From: Polaromonas sp. YR568
GTDB lineage: Bacteria > Pseudomonadota > Gammaproteobacteria > Burkholderiales > Burkholderiaceae_C
Reading direction: 5' to 3'
NCBI GenBank assembly: GCA_945860515.1
Contig: CAMARI010000008.1
Span: 1 to 33,750 of the forward strand
Length of the DNA: 33,750 nucleotides
In this document: piece by piece, positions 32,020 to 33,750 of the stretch
Layout: every line of letters begins with the position of its first letter
Position numbering within the stretch: position 1 is the first letter of the stretch
Notes under the pieces: model-generated
Databases searched by the model: none
Told to the model about the DNA's origin: nothing
The model's input: only the letters and a program-made list of their open reading frames with translations
Position numbers and translations under genes: made by a program

Positions 32020-32049
32020 ATATTAGCACTCTGTTAGTGCGAGTGCCAA
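32020..32049 (-). promoter_or_regulatory. Sigma70-type promoter of rpoH
   Basis: On the minus strand, TTGGCA (32044-32049) and TAATAT (32020-32025) are 18 bases apart. Transcription would begin near 32012, leaving a leader of about 28 bases with AAAGGAG before the GTG at 31984. This position supports the shortened rpoH start. The CIRCE operator covers nearly the whole promoter. Confidence 0.65.
32023..32049. promoter_or_regulatory. CIRCE operator (HrcA-binding site) upstream of rpoH
   Basis: TTAGCACTC (32023-32031), a 9-base spacer and GAGTGCCAA (32041-32049) match the CIRCE consensus TTAGCACTC-N9-GAGTGCTAA at 17 of 18 positions with exact spacing. CIRCE is bound by the repressor HrcA, usually before groESL or dnaK. 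Here it lies over the -35 to -10 region of rpoH, so HrcA would block its transcription until heat stress. No chaperone gene is in the window. Confidence 0.88.
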
Positions 32050-32217
32050 ACAATAGCTCCAATGGCTTTCATAGGGTGTTGTTAATTGGTAAAAACCCTA
32101 GGAATTAGTCAGATATTGAAATCTAGCCCGTTTTAAGGCGGGTAAAGGCTAGTAGATAACGACGATGTTTGTAGGCCGCAAGAGCTGCCCATGTGGGCCC
32201 CAAGCTGGGCTGGCTGT

Positions 32218-32232
32218 TGGCCCGGCATACGC
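32218..32232 (+). promoter_or_regulatory. Possible sigma54 promoter upstream of urtA
   Basis: TGGCCCGGCATACGC resembles the sigma54 consensus TGGCACG-N4-TTGC, with the essential GG and GC ten bases apart and three mismatches elsewhere. It lies about 119 bases before urtA. Urea uptake genes are often under nitrogen (NtrC/sigma54) control. No clear NtrC sites were seen upstream. Confidence 0.35.
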
Positions 32233-32350
32233 CACCCGGCGTATTTCGCAATCCATCTGAAGTCACCAAAATGAAACCATCGCTGAGCAAAGTCCGGATT
32301 CGGTCCCCGCACAGCGACACGCCACAAAACACCCTACTGGAGAAGCACTC

Positions 32351-33628
32351 ATGCAATACCTGAATTCACGCCGCTTTACCCTCAAAGCGCTCACCGCAGC
32401 CGTGGCCCTGACGGGCTTGTCTGCCCTGCCCTCATATGCCCAGACGGGCGGCACCATCAAAGTCGGCATTTTGCACAGCCTGTCTGGCACCATGGCGATT
32501 TCTGAAACCGTCCTCAAAGACACCGTGCTGATGGCCATTGACGAGATCAATGCCAAAGGCGGCGTCATGGGCAAGAAGCTCGAGCCTGTCATCGTGGACC
32601 CGGCTTCCAACTGGCCCCTGTTCGCTGAAAAAACCAAGCAACTGCTCGGTCAAGACAAAGTCTCCGTGATCTTCGGCTGCTGGACTTCCGTATCCCGCAA
32701 GTCGGTGTTGCCTGTCGTTGAAGAAATGAACGGCCTGCTGTTCTACCCCGTTCAGTACGAAGGTGAAGAGCTCTCCAAAAACGTGTTCTACACAGGTGCA
32801 GCGCCCAACCAGCAGGCCATCCCTGCGGTGGACTACCTGATGAGCAAAGAAGGCGGCGCTGCCAAGCGTTGGGTTCTGCTGGGCACTGACTATGTGTACC
32901 CACGCACCACCAACAAAATCCTGCGCGCTTACCTCAAAAGCAAAGGCGTGAAAGACAGCGACATCGACGAAAAATACACACCGTTTGGCCACTCGGACTA
33001 TCAAACTATCGTGGCTGACGTGAAGAAATTCTCCGCCGGTGGCAAAACCGCCGTGGTCTCCACCATCAACGGTGACTCCAACGAGCCTTTCTACAAAGAA
33101 CTCGGTAACGCCGGCCTCAAAGCCAAAGACGTGCCGGTTGTCGCCTTCTCTGTGGGCGAAGAAGAACTGCGCGGCGTGGACACCAAGCCACTGGTCGGTC
33201 ACCTGGCCGCCTGGAACTACTTCCAGTCGATCAAGAACCCGGCCAATGACGAGTTCATCAAAAAATGGGGCGCTTACGCCAAAGCCAAGGGCATCGCCGG
33301 TCACAAGGACAAGCCTTTGACCAACGACCCGATGGAAGCGACCTACATCGGCATCAACATGTGGAAGCAAGCGGTTGAAAAAGCCAAGTCCACAGACACC
33401 GACAAAGTCATCGCCGCCATGGCCGGCCAGACCTTCAAGGCACCCTCGGGCATCGTCTCCAAGATGGACGAGAAAAACCACCACCTGCACAAGTCGGTAT
33501 TCATCGGCGAGATCAAGGCTGACGGTCAGTTCAACGTGGTTTGGAAGACCCCCGGCCCGGTGAAAGCCAAGCCATGGAGCCCGTACATCGAAGGCAATGC
33601 CAAGAAGCCAGACGAGCCTGCCAAGTAA
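32351..33628 (+). CDS. urtA: Urea ABC transporter, periplasmic substrate-binding protein
   Basis: UrtA binds urea in the periplasm for the UrtBCDE ABC transporter. The 425-residue protein has a signal with a Tat-like SRRFTLK motif, cut near A30 (SYAQT). The mature protein starts GGTIKVGILHSLSGTMAISETVLKDTVLMAIDEINAKGGVMGKKLEPVIVDPASNW, and FGCWTSVSRKSVLPVVEEMNGLLFYPVQYEGEE is the diagnostic UrtA segment that separates it from LivJ-type proteins. NDPMEATYIGINMWKQAVEKA is also typical. GGAG lies upstream of the ATG. The urtB gene would be expected just past the window edge. Confidence 0.96.
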   Translation: MQYLNSRRFTLKALTAAVALTGLSALPSYAQTGGTIKVGILHSLSGTMAISETVLKDTVLMAIDEINAKGGVMGKKLEPVIVDPASNWPLFAEKTKQLLGQDKVSVIFGCWTSVSRKSVLPVVEEMNGLLFYPVQYEGEELSKNVFYTGAAPNQQAIPAVDYLMSKEGGAAKRWVLLGTDYVYPRTTNKILRAYLKSKGVKDSDIDEKYTPFGHSDYQTIVADVKKFSAGGKTAVVSTINGDSNEPFYKELGNAGLKAKDVPVVAFSVGEEELRGVDTKPLVGHLAAWNYFQSIKNPANDEFIKKWGAYAKAKGIAGHKDKPLTNDPMEATYIGINMWKQAVEKAKSTDTDKVIAAMAGQTFKAPSGIVSKMDEKNHHLHKSVFIGEIKADGQFNVVWKTPGPVKAKPWSPYIEGNAKKPDEPAK

Positions 33629-33629
33629 G

Positions 33630-33698
33630 CCCCGCAACGCGCACGCCGTGCGCTGCTGACTGCCCGCGCTGCTGCGTCGAAGGTGCAGCGGTGCGGGG
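33630..33698 (+). promoter_or_regulatory. Nested GC-rich hairpins downstream of urtA
   Basis: Outer arms CCCCGCA (33630-33636) and TGCGGGG (33692-33698) enclose a perfect hairpin GCGCAC-GCC-GTGCGC (33639-33653). Only a short T-run (TTT) follows. It could stabilise the abundant urtA message and reduce read-through into the membrane genes, a usual arrangement in ABC operons. It is not clearly a full terminator. Confidence 0.5.
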
Positions 33699-33750
33699 TT
33701 TCGCCAGTCTTTTGGCTCCCCCGTTCTTATTTTTTGACTGGTTCTGATGT

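Noticed and set aside
31985-32062. Upstream extension of rpoH in the ORF track
   Set aside because: The promoter -10 and -35 boxes and the CIRCE site lie within it, while GTG at 31984 has a strong Shine-Dalgarno.
32127-32142. CCCG-TTTTAAGG-CGGG hairpin upstream of urtA
   Set aside because: Four-base arms are too short to call a terminator or riboswitch; no T-run follows.
32432-33637. 401-residue minus-strand ORF
   Set aside because: It is the antisense shadow of urtA, which is unmistakable on the plus strand.

Overview
The window looks like a chromosome segment of a betaproteobacterium, most likely Burkholderiales and close to Comamonadaceae (Polaromonas/Rhodoferax-like). This is inferred from gene content: Bug/TctC-type solute-binding proteins, a cytochrome aa3 operon whose CoxB carries a fused cytochrome c domain, DUF2970, DUF2244 and twin-transmembrane (DUF2909) genes among the oxidase genes, and a urea transporter gene. 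No rRNA, tRNA, CRISPR array, insertion sequence or integrase was seen.

Region 1 (1-1505): the 5' part of an acyl-CoA dehydrogenase gene on the minus strand, divergent from purN. Region 2 (1720-15877): an accessory catabolic island. In order it holds a 3-hydroxyisobutyrate-dehydrogenase-like enzyme, an ATZ/TRZ-type amidohydrolase, a Bug binding protein, a two-subunit molybdenum hydroxylase, an NMT1-like protein without a signal peptide, an AhpD-like protein, a second dehydrogenase paralogue, maleylacetate reductase, a minus-strand LysR regulator, an intradiol (hydroxyquinol-type) dioxygenase, a Dabb protein, a SnoaL/NTF2-like protein, a second Bug protein and a RutE-like reductase. The dioxygenase and maleylacetate reductase together give hydroxyquinol -> maleylacetate -> 3-oxoadipate. 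The Mo-hydroxylase and amidohydrolase suggest that an N-heterocyclic or amide/amine-bearing aromatic compound is processed upstream. The substrate cannot be named from the sequence, and no hydroxyquinol-forming monooxygenase is present. This is the best candidate for an undescribed system here.

Region 3 (about 15896-17562): a decayed livF fragment, a TauE/SafE exporter and a 484-base gap holding several inverted repeats but no gene. Region 4 (17563-21520): housekeeping genes: an orphan ParA, a MaoC dehydratase, trmL, comF, a BioC-like methyltransferase lacking a recognisable SAM motif I, and a DUF2244 membrane protein.

Region 5 (21610-30948): a complete cytochrome c oxidase biogenesis block: coxB, coxA, a 37-residue membrane peptide missed by the ORF track, ctaG, DUF2970, coxC, a strong two-way terminator, a minus-strand twin-transmembrane gene, SURF1, a Sco-like membrane protein, ctaA, ctaB and a SCO lipoprotein. 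Catalytic subunits, copper delivery and heme A synthesis are all encoded together. Region 6 (30958-33750): rpoH on the minus strand, preceded by a near-perfect CIRCE operator lying over a sigma70-type promoter (HrcA control of the heat-shock sigma factor), then divergent urtA, the urea ABC transporter binding protein, with a possible sigma54 site upstream and GC-rich hairpins downstream.
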